64,000 bases of DNA from Pseudomonas sp. P7548 (GCF_013386585.1 NZ_JACARO010000001.1:62001-126000), one strand, 5' to 3'. Counted from the stretch's first letter, positions 46,324 through 54,882 are shown. Notes: generated from the sequence alone by a model not told the origin. Translations and numbers: made by a program.

Positions 46324-46653
46324 GACGGCTCTCCTTATCCCGTTGCACCGCTGCCCGCTAATCCAAACGGGTTAATCCGCAACACTGGCTGCTATGAACA
46401 TCTAACTATTTCGCTATTGGAAGGTAGTTCAGCTAGGACGAAATGCCATTACCCGCCGCAAAATTTCTCTGAACTAAAAAAGCTTTCATGAAAAACACGG
46501 TTTTATGACGCCAACTTTACGACTAATACTTTGTGATTAATTCGTTCTTACAGTTGTGAGGCTGGGGTTTGTTGACAATGCTCTAATGGCACACGGCAAT
46601 CATCGTGCAACCCAGCTGTACCGGCGCTCTGCGGCGCATTAGGGAGAAGTATT
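46324..46653. promoter_or_regulatory. Divergent control region rcpC / flp
   Basis: 330 bp without a gene. It is clearly more AT-rich than the flanks from ~46380 to 46560 and must carry the promoters for the tad operon (minus) and flp (plus). A TTGACA occurs at 46573-46578 upstream of flp but has no convincing -10 at 16-18 bp. By analogy with P. aeruginosa it should bind PprB; I cannot define the binding motif from one copy. Confidence 0.6.
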
Positions 46654-46857
46654 ATGATTCTTGACTTGATCTTGAAGGCGTATGTCCAGACCCAGCTGTT
46701 CTTCAGGCGCAGGGATGGGGCGTCGGCCATTGAGTATGTGATTATCGTGGCTATCGTCGCGTTGGTTATTATCGGTGCAGGTTCTGGGCTCGGTGATAAA
46801 ATCAAAAACGTCTTCACTTCTGTATCAAATGCGTTACCGGCGGGTAGTGGCAGTTGA
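46654..46857 (+). CDS. flp: Flp type IVb major pilin
   Basis: Structural subunit of the Tad pilus. The 67-residue prepilin has a 22-residue leader ending RRRDG. The mature N-terminus is ASAIEYVIIVAIVALVIIGAG, with Glu and Tyr at +5/+6 as required for Flp pilins. A short C-terminus rich in Ser/Gly/Ala follows. FppA should cut after Gly22. The start follows TTAGGGAGAAGTATT. It is divergent from the tad operon and followed by a response-regulator gene 59 bp downstream. Confidence 0.95.
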   Translation: MILDLILKAYVQTQLFFRRRDGASAIEYVIIVAIVALVIIGAGSGLGDKIKNVFTSVSNALPAGSGS

Positions 46858-46916
46858 TTTTTAACTAAGTTGCATGCAACGCTTTGTTGGCGAATATTAA
46901 TCACTGGGTATCGTCT

Positions 46917-47321
46917 ATGACACCGTCGTCGTCTCGCCGCCAGCAAATCCTATTGGTGGACGATGAAGAGGACGCCCTGATCGAACTTGCCGAATCCCTC
47001 GAAAATGAGGGATTCGTGTGCTTCACCGCCACTTCTGTCACCTTCGCTTTGCAGGAGCTGACCCTCAATCCGGATATCGCCCTGGTCATTACCGACCTGC
47101 GCATGCCCGAGGAGAGTGGCATCTCCCTGATCAAGCGCCTGCGCGAACACACCTCGCGTTCACATCTGCCGGTCATCGTGATGTCGGGCCATGCCGAAAT
47201 GGACGACGTCAGCGACATGCTGCGGCTGCAGGTGCTGGACCTGTTCCGCAAACCGATCTACCTGGTGCGCCTGATCGACACCTTGAACAGCCTGTTCCCC
47301 CTGCCCAAACCCCGCCTCTGA
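46917..47321 (+). CDS. Single-domain response regulator next to flp
   Basis: The 134-residue protein consists of one receiver domain: ILLVDDEEDA, phosphorylatable Asp60 in LVITDLRMPEESG, VIVMSGHAE and Lys in LFRKPIYL. There is no output domain, so it would act by protein contact or in phosphotransfer. An upstream in-frame TTG at 46884 is possible, but ATG 46917 fits the receiver fold better. Codirectional with flp and 59 bp behind it, it may be co-transcribed. I do not recall an equivalent gene beside flp in P. aeruginosa. Confidence 0.85.
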   Translation: MTPSSSRRQQILLVDDEEDALIELAESLENEGFVCFTATSVTFALQELTLNPDIALVITDLRMPEESGISLIKRLREHTSRSHLPVIVMSGHAEMDDVSDMLRLQVLDLFRKPIYLVRLIDTLNSLFPLPKPRL

Positions 47322-47323
47322 TC

Positions 47324-47529
47324 GTAGTGAGCGGGCTTGCCCCGCGCCGAGGCCCCCACACCAACACAGCCCGATTGAAGGATCGCGCCCCCAACGCAAA
47401 GCCGCGCCTTTGTAGTGAGCGGGTTTACCCCGCGCTGGGTGGCGAAGCCGCCCCAAAACCAGTCGATGCGTTTTGGTTGGAGGCATGAGATTAGTGGTGG
47501 GGCTGGCGCGGGGTAAACCCGCTCACTAC
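47324..47529. repeat. Cluster of GTAGTGAGCGGG-type REPs
   Basis: Three units: GTAGTGAGCGGGCTTG at 47324; GTAGTGAGCGGGTTTACC at 47412 followed by CGCGCTGGGTGGCGAAGCCG; and an inverted GGTAAACCCGCTCACTAC ending at 47529. The second and third form a hairpin pair. The element fills the gap between the response regulator and the converging TpsB gene and may act as a bidirectional terminator. Confidence 0.88.
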
Positions 47530-47565
47530 AGGACCGGTGTTATACCCCGGCCCCGACGTCGGCCT

Positions 47566-49248
47566 TCAAAGCTGGTAGCTGAAACTCAGCGAATACCGTG
47601 GCCGCCGGTCATAGTTGTCGAACGCCACTTCCGACATTGGCTTGGCCGCCTCCAGCGCGATGTTGTAGTACTTGGCGTCGCCAAAACGCAGGCCCAACGC
47701 TGCTGATGACATGTCGTTGCCCTGGATGGGCAGGTCGTTGTACCAAGTCTTGGCGCGGTCAAACACGACGTACGGCTGCAGGATCCTCACCCAGTCGCCG
47801 GCGCGGTTGTAACTGTAATTGACCTCGTACGCCAAGCCCCAGCCCTTGTCGCCTGACCCCTGGTCATCGGGGTAGCCACGGCCGAAGTTTTGCCCGCCAA
47901 AGGTGGCGCGCTCGCTGTCGGGCAGGGTGTCATTGGTCCAGTAAGCGGCCGCCGACAGCACGCCTTGCCAGTTATCGAACAGCTTGTTGCTCTGCACCCC
48001 GGACAGGCGCACGCGGAAGAAGTCGAGGTCTGGCGTGAGGCCGCCGAAGTCCGAGTGGGTCTTGGCGCCCATGCCGTTGATGCCCTGATACAACCCGGCG
48101 CTGAGGATGCGCAGTTGGGTGGTGTCAGCCGTACGCCAGTCGCCTTCAACCGCGACGGCGCGCAGGTCGGTTTTCAGGTCAAAGCGTTGCGGGAAACCTT
48201 CCAGTTTGTAGCGGGTGGTCTGGTCGACGGCGTACAGGCGCGTGCCCAGGCTCAACGACTCGCTGGGCGAGGCGATAAAGGGGTGGGTGAAACCGATGGA
48301 GTAACGATCGATTTCCTGATGCGGCTTCAGCTCCAGGCCGTCGCCCAGTTGCACGTTGGTACGCGGGTCGGCGCGATAGCGTTCGCCCGACAACACCAGT
48401 TGCGTGCCTTCGGCATTGATGAATTGGCTATACGCCGCACGGTAGTAATGCTCTTTGTCGTTCCCGGGTGGGAACAGGCCACTGACACTCAGTTGCTCGC
48501 CCATGGATGTTTGCGAATTGCTGGTGGCGCTGAGCAGCGCCTGGGTGCCGCCCCGGCTGGCCTCGGTGAGGCTCATGCTGGTGGTGAACGGCTTGCGGCT
48601 GGCGGTGATTTGCATATGCGTGCCGCCGCCAGTGGTGCTGGGTGGCGGTACCTGGGCTTGCAGTGTCACGCCCGGAATGGTGCTCATCAAGGTGGTGTAG
48701 CGCTCGAAGGTCTTGCGGGTCAGTGGGCGTTCGGCCTTGAGTTTTTCTGCCAGTTTGTCGATGTAGGACGAGACCGGGCCGACGTCGCCTTGCAGTTGGT
48801 AGTCGCGGATATAACCTTCCACCACCACCACGTGCACCAGGCCGTCGTCGAAGCTCTGTTCTGGCAGGAACGCGTAGGACAGCAGGTAGCCATCCTGTTG
48901 ATAGCGCCGGGTGATACCGCGCGTGGCTTCGATCAGCTGGGCCAGATTGGTCTCGTGGCCAGTCAGCGGCTCGAAGACCTGGGCCAATTCCTTGAGCGGG
49001 TAAATCGTGCCGCCGTCGATCTGCAGTTTGCGAATGGTCACTTTGGTGTCCATCAACAAGGGTTGGGCTTCGGTGGCGGCGGGTGTCGGCAGTTGGGTTT
49101 GCGGGGCGACCGGACGATAGGCGTCGGCGGGCAGGTTGGGCACGGGCAGGTTGCGGATGGTGTCGTTGCTATTGAGGAAGCTGGGTAGGGTATCGGCGCA
49201 GGCGTAGGTACTGAGGGTGAGCAACAACAACGGCGTCAAGGCGCGCAT
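47566..49248 (-). CDS. TpsB-type outer-membrane transporter (ShlB/FhaC/HecB family)
   Basis: Two-partner-secretion transporter of the Omp85 superfamily. The 560-residue protein starts at ATG 49246-49248 after GGAG. It has a signal peptide (PLLLLTLSTYACA), a Pro-rich linker and POTRA domains (~65-230: VTIRKLQIDGGTIYPLKELAQ ... GITRRYQQDGYLLSYAFLP). The beta-barrel follows (~240-560) with the lid-loop motif FGRGYPDDQ, a GRGY form of the (V/I)RGY motif, and a C-terminal barrel strand ending SLSFSYQL. No TpsA with a haemagglutinin/TPS domain is adjacent. The upstream codirectional gene encodes a repetitive lipoprotein, separated by an intrinsic terminator. Confidence 0.9.
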   Translation of the reverse strand: MRALTPLLLLTLSTYACADTLPSFLNSNDTIRNLPVPNLPADAYRPVAPQTQLPTPAATEAQPLLMDTKVTIRKLQIDGGTIYPLKELAQVFEPLTGHETNLAQLIEATRGITRRYQQDGYLLSYAFLPEQSFDDGLVHVVVVEGYIRDYQLQGDVGPVSSYIDKLAEKLKAERPLTRKTFERYTTLMSTIPGVTLQAQVPPPSTTGGGTHMQITASRKPFTTSMSLTEASRGGTQALLSATSNSQTSMGEQLSVSGLFPPGNDKEHYYRAAYSQFINAEGTQLVLSGERYRADPRTNVQLGDGLELKPHQEIDRYSIGFTHPFIASPSESLSLGTRLYAVDQTTRYKLEGFPQRFDLKTDLRAVAVEGDWRTADTTQLRILSAGLYQGINGMGAKTHSDFGGLTPDLDFFRVRLSGVQSNKLFDNWQGVLSAAAYWTNDTLPDSERATFGGQNFGRGYPDDQGSGDKGWGLAYEVNYSYNRAGDWVRILQPYVVFDRAKTWYNDLPIQGNDMSSAALGLRFGDAKYYNIALEAAKPMSEVAFDNYDRRPRYSLSFSYQL

Positions 49249-49343
49249 AGGACACTCCATGGTCAAAGCAGCAGCGTTTCGCAGATTCCCGCCGGGCTCT
49301 GGGGGCGCGGTTCGGGTACTTCCGGGACAGTTCATTTGCCCAT

Positions 49344-49376
49344 AAAAAAGACGAGAGGCTTATAAGGTCTCTCGTC
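49344..49376 (-). terminator. Intrinsic terminator between the repeat lipoprotein and TpsB genes
   Basis: Minus strand: perfect 8-bp stem GACGAGAG / CTCTCGTC around an 11-nt loop, directly followed by TTTTTT (49349-49344). It lies downstream of the repeat-lipoprotein stop (49430) and upstream of the TpsB start (49248). Confidence 0.9.
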
Positions 49377-49429
49377 TCAACCAAGCGTAGGCGCTGTAGG
49401 GGAGGCCGTCTAATCGGCCAGGTGCAATT

Positions 49430-50995
49430 CTATTTTTTGCCGGTCAGGCCACCGAGCAGGCCGCCCAGCAGACCACCGTTGGCGTTGGCGCCGGCACTGG
49501 CCCCTGCGGAGGCAGATGCGCTACCCCCCAGGTTCAGGCCGCCACCGAGCAAACCACCACCGGCGTTGGTGCCCCCGGTGACCAGGCCACCGATGGACGC
49601 TACGGTGCCACCGACGGCGCTGACGGTGCCGCCCAAGGCGTTGGTGACCGGGTTGGCGTTGGCGCCGCTGAGGGCACCGCCCAGGTTGCTGACTGCGCCG
49701 CCTACGTTGGTGACCAGGCCGTTGATCGGTGCACCCAGGCCGGTTGCGCCGCCGATGTTTTGGGTCAGGCTGGTGACGCCGTTGGTCACAGGGTTAAGGG
49801 CATTTCCGAGCACCTGAGTCACTTGCCCAACCGGTGCGCCCGCTGCGGTGTTGGGGACGCCACTGCCGCCGAGGAGAGTGCCCAGGGATGCCACGGTGCC
49901 ACCCGCTTTGCCACCGGTAGCGCCTGCTGCGCTGACCACACCGTTGGTGCTGCCTGCATCGAGGCCGTTGCCGGCGCCGGCGATGATGCCGCCAATCAGT
50001 TCTGGCAAGCCGAGGTTACCCGCGCCGCCCGTGCCGCCGCCGCTACCACTGCCGGAGCCGGTGCCGGTGGCTGGGTCGACATAGCCGCTGGCTTTATCCA
50101 CCACGGTGCCTACGCCATTGAGTACGTTACCCACGATGCCGGTCACAGGGTTGCCAGTGCCGCCAGCGTCGGCGACTTTATCGCCCAAGCCGTCGACGGT
50201 GCTGCCGACTTTCTTCAACAGGCCGCCGACTGGCGTATCCAGGCCGGTCGCGGTGCCCACTTGGCCGGTGGTTTTTTCCACCAGTGAGACCACCGGTACC
50301 AACACCTTGCCGCCGACGGTATTGGTGACCGAACCCAGAGGGCCGGTGGTGCTCGCCGTGCTCAAGGTGTCGCCGAGCATGGTCACGACATTGCCGACCT
50401 TGTCGACCACGCCACCAACAACAGGGGCTGCGCCGGCAACGACCGGTACGTTCCCCAGCAGGGTGGCCACGTTGCCGCCTGTGGTGCTGACGCCATCGCC
50501 CAGATCGGCTACGCCTTTGCCGACACCGGCCAGTGTTTTGCCCAGTGCATTGCTGTCGGTGCCAATCGTACCGAGCCCCGTGGACAGGCCGTCGCCGATG
50601 CTGCCGACCGCGGTGCCAGTGGCGGTCACCAGGCCGCCCGTGGTTGCGCCGACAATCGGCAAGCTGCCAAGGGTGGTGCCCAGGCTTTTGACGGCGCCAC
50701 CGACGCCGGTCACGGTGTCACCCAGGGTGTCGACCACGGTCGCGGTCACCAGCGGTGTGGTGGTACCGCCACCGGTGCCACCGCCTGTTCCGCCACCTGT
50801 TCCGCCGCCAGTGCCACCACCGGTCCCGCCACCTGTACCACCGCCCGTACCGCCACCGGCTGCCGAGTCGGTTGAAGCCGAACCACCACTGTGATGCCCA
50901 CCACCACCGCTGCTGCAGCCTCCGAGCGCCAATGCGACTGCCAGGGCCAGCGCGGTACTTGTTTTCCAGATCACCACTTGAGTTTGAGTGTTCAT
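49430..50995 (-). CDS. Gly/Thr/Val-rich repetitive lipoprotein (collagen-like annotation type)
   Basis: Function unknown; probable surface or matrix protein. The 521-residue protein starts at ATG 50993-50995 with a lipoprotein signal (LALALGGCSS, Cys27; Ser at +2 predicts outer-membrane sorting). Eight exact GGGT units follow (47-78), then ~440 residues of imperfect repeats built from short valine/glycine phrases such as VGNVVTMLGDTL and VADLGDGVSTTGG. A Gly/Ala-rich tail ends LLGGLTGKK. There are almost no aromatic residues and only one Cys. No collagen Gly-x-y periodicity is maintained, so the common collagen-like label is doubtful. The gene lies just upstream of a TpsB-like transporter, in AT-rich flanks. 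Confidence 0.85.
   Translation of the reverse strand: MNTQTQVVIWKTSTALALAVALALGGCSSGGGGHHSGGSASTDSAAGGGTGGGTGGGTGGGTGGGTGGGTGGGTGGGTTTPLVTATVVDTLGDTVTGVGGAVKSLGTTLGSLPIVGATTGGLVTATGTAVGSIGDGLSTGLGTIGTDSNALGKTLAGVGKGVADLGDGVSTTGGNVATLLGNVPVVAGAAPVVGGVVDKVGNVVTMLGDTLSTASTTGPLGSVTNTVGGKVLVPVVSLVEKTTGQVGTATGLDTPVGGLLKKVGSTVDGLGDKVADAGGTGNPVTGIVGNVLNGVGTVVDKASGYVDPATGTGSGSGSGGGTGGAGNLGLPELIGGIIAGAGNGLDAGSTNGVVSAAGATGGKAGGTVASLGTLLGGSGVPNTAAGAPVGQVTQVLGNALNPVTNGVTSLTQNIGGATGLGAPINGLVTNVGGAVSNLGGALSGANANPVTNALGGTVSAVGGTVASIGGLVTGGTNAGGGLLGGGLNLGGSASASAGASAGANANGGLLGGLLGGLTGKK
50762..50857 (-). repeat. 12-bp tandem repeat, eight units, in frame
   Basis: Eight 12-bp units each encoding Gly-Gly-Gly-Thr, with third-position variation between units. 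The unit length is a multiple of three, so gain or loss of units would change protein length without frameshift. Confidence 0.9.
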
Positions 50996-51296
50996 GATTG
51001 AGTTCCTTGCACCTGTACAACCTTGGGTTGTTTTCAAACGCTCGTTATTTCTTGGATAGCGATGCGTTTGTCCGTGTGGCTATAACAGTCCCGGGCACTC
51101 TTTCTCACAATGCTCAACTTGGTATTAACGATTTATATACTGGGTTCAAGTCAGGGCTTAATGACTAATACCAAAGCGATAAAGGGTAGATGTATCTAGA
51201 TATATATATTTTAAAAATCAATGATATAAATAAAATAGCGGGCTTAAAAAAGCCCGCTATAACTTAGGATGTATATATACAATTAATCGGTGATTT
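50996..51296. other. AT-rich intergenic region
   Basis: About 300 bp without a gene and markedly AT-rich from ~51110 to 51300 compared with the surrounding GC-rich DNA. The part nearest 50995 must contain the repeat-lipoprotein promoter. The rest holds the terminator at 51235-51260. Confidence 0.65.
51235..51260 (-). terminator. Intrinsic terminator after the hotdog gene
   Basis: Perfect 11-bp stem ATAGCGGGCTT / AAGCCCGCTAT with an A/T loop, followed on the minus strand by TTTATTTATA. It lies downstream of the MaoC-like gene stop (51297). Confidence 0.9.
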
Positions 51297-52145
51297 TTAC
51301 GCGATCGGCTGCCACTTGCCTACCATGTGTTGTAGATCGCCCGTACCTTTCAACAGCAACTCGCCGCTGGAACCTGGGGCGCTGCAATACAGGGTGACTT
51401 CACTGGGCAAGCGCACGGGCTTGTTGAACTCGACATGCAGTTCAATATTGGCAGCGGGCAAATGTTCACCCAGCGCAGCCAGGGTATGCGCTTTGTTCCA
51501 CAACCCGTGGGCGATGGCTTGTGGGAACCCGAACAGCTTGGCGGTGAGGGCGCTGAGGTGGATCGGGTTGTAGTCGCCTGAGACCCGCGCATAACGGCGA
51601 CCGATATCGGCAGGGGCTTTCCAGCGCGTCAGTTCGCTGACTTGGGTGGGCGTGGGCAACGGATTATCCAGCGCTTCGCCTTCGAGCTTGACGCCCCGAC
51701 ACAGCATGCGGCTTTCGGCCTCCCACAACAGCCCGAGGGAATCCTCTGCGGTGGTCAGTAAGTCAAAGGTCGCCCCTTTGCTGTGGGGCTGGAGGTTGCA
51801 GGCCTGTACGCCGATCGTCAGTTCACTGACGCCACCCAAGGGGCGGTGAATGCGGATGCGGTTGCTCAGGTGAACCAACCCCAGTAACGGAAAGGGAAAA
51901 TCCTTCGCCGTGAGCAACTGCATCTGCAGGCCGAACGCCAGGATATGCGGATAAGTCGCCGGCAAGATCGGGCTGTCGGCGAAACCACAGACCTTGCGGT
52001 ACGCCGCCACGTCATTGGGGTTGATGCGCACCCGGCAGCGCAAGCCCTGTTCGGGCAAGGTGCTGCCGGTGATCTTGCGCTTGAGCGCCGCCCGCCAATA
52101 CAACGGCGGCAAGAAGGGTGTGCTGCCTAAGGTGTGCCAATCCAT
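51297..52145 (-). CDS. MaoC-like hotdog dehydratase
   Basis: Predicted (R)-specific enoyl-CoA/ACP hydratase or dehydratase. The 282-residue double-hotdog protein starts at ATG 52143-52145 (MDWHTLG). The second hotdog has the hydratase 2 motif (SGDYNPIHLSALTAKLFGFPQ ... AIAHGLW) with the catalytic Asp and His. The first hotdog (YPHILAFGLQMQLLTAKDFPFP) looks degenerate. It is two bases from the upstream FabG-like gene, so an operon is clear. Confidence 0.9.
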   Translation of the reverse strand: MDWHTLGSTPFLPPLYWRAALKRKITGSTLPEQGLRCRVRINPNDVAAYRKVCGFADSPILPATYPHILAFGLQMQLLTAKDFPFPLLGLVHLSNRIRIHRPLGGVSELTIGVQACNLQPHSKGATFDLLTTAEDSLGLLWEAESRMLCRGVKLEGEALDNPLPTPTQVSELTRWKAPADIGRRYARVSGDYNPIHLSALTAKLFGFPQAIAHGLWNKAHTLAALGEHLPAANIELHVEFNKPVRLPSEVTLYCSAPGSSGELLLKGTGDLQHMVGKWQPIA

Positions 52146-52147
52146 GT

Positions 52148-53491
52148 TTATGCTCCCAAAAGACTTTGCCCACACACCCGCAACGCTTGCCCGCTGACCG
52201 CGCCGCTGCCCGGCTGACCGAGCCAGGCGACGGCTTCGGCGACGTCCTGGGGCAGGCCGCCCTGGCCCAGCGAACTCATGCGCCGCCCGGCTTCACGCAA
52301 GGCGAAGGGGATATGTGCGGTCATCTGGGTTTCGATAAAACCGGGCGCGACGGCATTGATGCTGATACCCCGCGCTTGAAGCAGCGGCGCCCAGGCTTGG
52401 GCCAGCCCGATCAAGCCGGCCTTGCTCGCGGCATAGTTAGTTTGCCCACGGTTGCCGGCAATGCCGCTGATGGAGGCCAGCAACACCACGCGGGCGTTGT
52501 CGTGCAAGGTGCCGCTGTCGAGCAATGCCTGGGTCAGCACCTGCGGGGCGTTGAGGTTGACGGCCAGCACGGCGTCCCAGTATTCCGGGGTCATGTTGGC
52601 CAGGGTCTTGTCGCGGGTGATACCTGCGTTATGTACCAAGATGTCGAGGCCGTCGGGCAGGTGTTCCACCAACCGCGTGGCGGCATCTTCAGCGCAGATA
52701 TCCAGCACCACCGTGCGTGCGCCCAGGCGCGCGGCGAGGGCTTCGAGGTCAACCTTGGCCTGGGGCACGTCGAGCAGAATGACGTCAGCGCCATCGCGGG
52801 CCAGGGTTTCAGCGATGGACGCACCGATGCCCCGGGCAGCGCCCGTGACCAGCGCCTTGCGCCCGGCGAGGGCGCGCGTCCAATCTTCGACCGGGGTGGC
52901 ACACGCTGCCAGGCGAATGACCTGGCCGGAGATGTAGGCGCTTTTCGGTGAAAGGAAGAAGCGCAGGGCGCCCTCCAGTTGGTCCTCGGCACCCTCGCCG
53001 ACGTAGAGCAATTGCAGCACGCCGCCGTTGCGCAGCTCCTTGGCGAGTGAGCGGCTGAACCCCTCGAGGGCACGTTGGGCGCTGGCGGCAAAAGGATCGC
53101 TGAGGGTTTCCGGAGCGCGGCCGAGAATCACCAGGTGCGCGCTGTTATCCAGGTTCTTCAGGAGGGGCTGAAAGAACTCGCGCAATTGCTTGAGCTGATC
53201 GGTGTGTTGCAGGTCGCTGGCGTCGAACACCACCGCCTTGAGCTTGGGACCATGCCCGGGAATCCACGTCGAGGTCTCGGTGCCGTAGGTGTAGGTCGCG
53301 TCGGTCAGCTTGTGGGCGAACGCCTGTACCTTGGCCGTCAGCTCACCGCCGCCCAGTAACAGCGCACCTTCAACTGGGCGCAGGCGCCCGGCTTGCCAGC
53401 GTTCCAGGCGTACCGGTGACGGCAGGCCAAGGGCAGCGACCAGGCGATGACCGAGGCTTGAGTTGGCGAAGTCGATATAACGGTCAGACAT
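52148..53491 (-). CDS. FabG-like 3-oxoacyl-ACP/CoA reductase (two-domain)
   Basis: NAD(P)H-dependent reductase. The 447-residue protein has an N-terminal non-catalytic domain (~1-210) like the FabG4 type and a C-terminal short-chain dehydrogenase. The latter has VTGAARGIGASIAE (cofactor loop), NAGITRD, the catalytic Ser in LASISGIAGNRGQ, YAASK (Tyr/Lys) and NAVAPGFIETQM. With the MaoC-like gene and the divergent thiolase it could form a condensation-reduction-dehydration set for fatty acyl-CoA or ACP intermediates. The pathway is not defined. Confidence 0.92.
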   Translation of the reverse strand: MSDRYIDFANSSLGHRLVAALGLPSPVRLERWQAGRLRPVEGALLLGGGELTAKVQAFAHKLTDATYTYGTETSTWIPGHGPKLKAVVFDASDLQHTDQLKQLREFFQPLLKNLDNSAHLVILGRAPETLSDPFAASAQRALEGFSRSLAKELRNGGVLQLLYVGEGAEDQLEGALRFFLSPKSAYISGQVIRLAACATPVEDWTRALAGRKALVTGAARGIGASIAETLARDGADVILLDVPQAKVDLEALAARLGARTVVLDICAEDAATRLVEHLPDGLDILVHNAGITRDKTLANMTPEYWDAVLAVNLNAPQVLTQALLDSGTLHDNARVVLLASISGIAGNRGQTNYAASKAGLIGLAQAWAPLLQARGISINAVAPGFIETQMTAHIPFALREAGRRMSSLGQGGLPQDVAEAVAWLGQPGSGAVSGQALRVCGQSLLGA

Positions 53492-53604
53492 GGAACGCTC
53501 TCCGAAAGCTGGGGTTCAAAGGGTTGACCACCCCGGGGCGGTAGTCGTTCGATCAGCCTAGGCTAGGCTGGATGATTACACCCACAACCCACAGGGAGCT
53601 TTCC
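53492..53604. promoter_or_regulatory. Divergent region FabG-like gene / thiolase gene
   Basis: 113 bp separating divergent starts; it must contain both promoters. TCAGCCTAGGCTAGGCTGGA (53554-53573) is a dyad (CAGCCTAG / CTAGGCTG) that could be an operator. No regulator gene is adjacent. Confidence 0.45.
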
Positions 53605-54882
53605 ATGACTCAATTGCGCCGTGTAGCGATCATTGGCGGTAACCGCATTCCTTTCGCTCGCTCCAATGGCCCGTACGCCACGGCGAGCAACCAGGCGATG
53701 CTGACCGCAGCCCTGGAAGGCCTGATCGAACGCTACAACCTGCACGGCCTGCGCCTGGGCGAAGTGGCTGCCGGCGCGGTGCTCAAGCACTCCCGGGACT
53801 TCAACCTTACTCGCGAATGCGTGCTCGGCTCGCGCCTGTCGCCACAAACCCCGGCCTATGACATTCAGCAGGCCTGCGGCACGGGGCTGGAAGCGGCGTT
53901 GCTGGTGGCCAACAAGATCGCCTTGGGCCAGATTGAATGCGGGATTGCGGGTGGGGTCGACACCACCTCCGACGCGCCGATCGGCGTGAATGAAGGGCTG
54001 CGCAAGCTCCTGCTGCAGGCCAACCGCAGCAAATCGATGGGGGATAAATTAAAACTCCTGTTACAACTTCGTCCCCATCACCTCAAGCCCGAGCTGCCAC
54101 GCAACGGCGAACCGCGCACCGGGTTGTCCATGGGTGAGCATTGCGAGTTGATGGCGCAGACTTGGCAGATTCCCCGCGCCGAACAGGACCAGTTGGCCCT
54201 GGAAAGCCATCAGAAAATGGCCGCCGCCTACGCCGAAGGCTGGCACAACGATTTGCTCACGCCGTTCCTGGGCCTGACCCGCGACAACAACCTGCGCCCC
54301 GACCTGACCCTGGAAAAACTCGCCAGCCTCAAGCCGGTGTTTGAGCGCAGTGAAAAGGGCACGCTCACGGCGGGCAACTCCACGCCACTGACGGATGGCG
54401 CCTCATTGGTGCTGCTGGGCAGCGAAGTCTGGGCCAAGGAACGTGGCCTGCCGATCCTGGCCTACTGGCGCGACGGTGAAGCGGCGGCGGTGGATTTCGT
54501 CAACGGCGCGGAAGGTCTGTTGATGGCGCCGGTGTATGCGGTGCCGCGTCTGCTGGCGAGGAATGGACTGACGTTGCAGGACTTCGATTACTACGAGATC
54601 CACGAGGCCTTCGCTGCCCAGGTTTTGTGCACGCTCAAGGCCTGGGAAGATGCCGACTACTGCAAGACGCGCCTGGGGCTTGACGCGCCCTTGGGGTCCA
54701 TCGACCGCAGCCGGCTGAATGTGAAGGGCAGTTCCTTGGCGGCGGGGCACCCGTTTGCGGCCACGGGCGGGCGTATTGTCGCCAACCTGGCCAAGTTGCT
54801 GGACGCGGCGGGCAAGGGGCGTGGGCTGATTTCCATCTGTGCGGCAGGCGGGCAGGGGGTTACGGCGATCATTGAACGCTGA
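53605..54882 (+). CDS. Acetyl-CoA C-acyltransferase (thiolase, FadI-like)
   Basis: Condenses or cleaves 3-ketoacyl-CoA. The 425-residue protein starts at ATG 53605 after CAGGGAGC. It has the nucleophile Cys in QQACGTGLEAAL, EIHEAFAAQVL with the catalytic His, GSSLAAGHPFAATGGR, and the second active-site Cys in SICAAGGQGV. It resembles the FadI/FadA2 type, which is longer than the PhbA type. It is divergent from the FabG-like/hotdog operon and probably works with it. Confidence 0.93.
   Translation: MTQLRRVAIIGGNRIPFARSNGPYATASNQAMLTAALEGLIERYNLHGLRLGEVAAGAVLKHSRDFNLTRECVLGSRLSPQTPAYDIQQACGTGLEAALLVANKIALGQIECGIAGGVDTTSDAPIGVNEGLRKLLLQANRSKSMGDKLKLLLQLRPHHLKPELPRNGEPRTGLSMGEHCELMAQTWQIPRAEQDQLALESHQKMAAAYAEGWHNDLLTPFLGLTRDNNLRPDLTLEKLASLKPVFERSEKGTLTAGNSTPLTDGASLVLLGSEVWAKERGLPILAYWRDGEAAAVDFVNGAEGLLMAPVYAVPRLLARNGLTLQDFDYYEIHEAFAAQVLCTLKAWEDADYCKTRLGLDAPLGSIDRSRLNVKGSSLAAGHPFAATGGRIVANLAKLLDAAGKGRGLISICAAGGQGVTAIIER

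Noticed and set aside
46573..46610. TTGACA and TGGCAC sequences upstream of flp as sigma-70 or sigma-54 promoter
   Set aside because: The TTGACA lacks a -10 at acceptable distance, and TGGCAC is not followed by a GC element at the required sigma-54 spacing.
47324..47529. Repeat cluster considered as a CRISPR array
   Set aside because: Units are palindromic REPs of mixed orientation and spacing, with no uniform spacers and no cas genes.
50762..50857. Tandem 12-bp repeats considered as CRISPR or a replication iteron cluster
   Set aside because: They are in-frame codons for Gly-Gly-Gly-Thr inside a clear coding region.
50106..50894. Proline/threonine-rich plus-strand frame opposite the repeat lipoprotein
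   Set aside because: Pure consequence of the GGGT-type repeats read in reverse; the minus-strand reading has a signal peptide, ribosome binding site and terminator.
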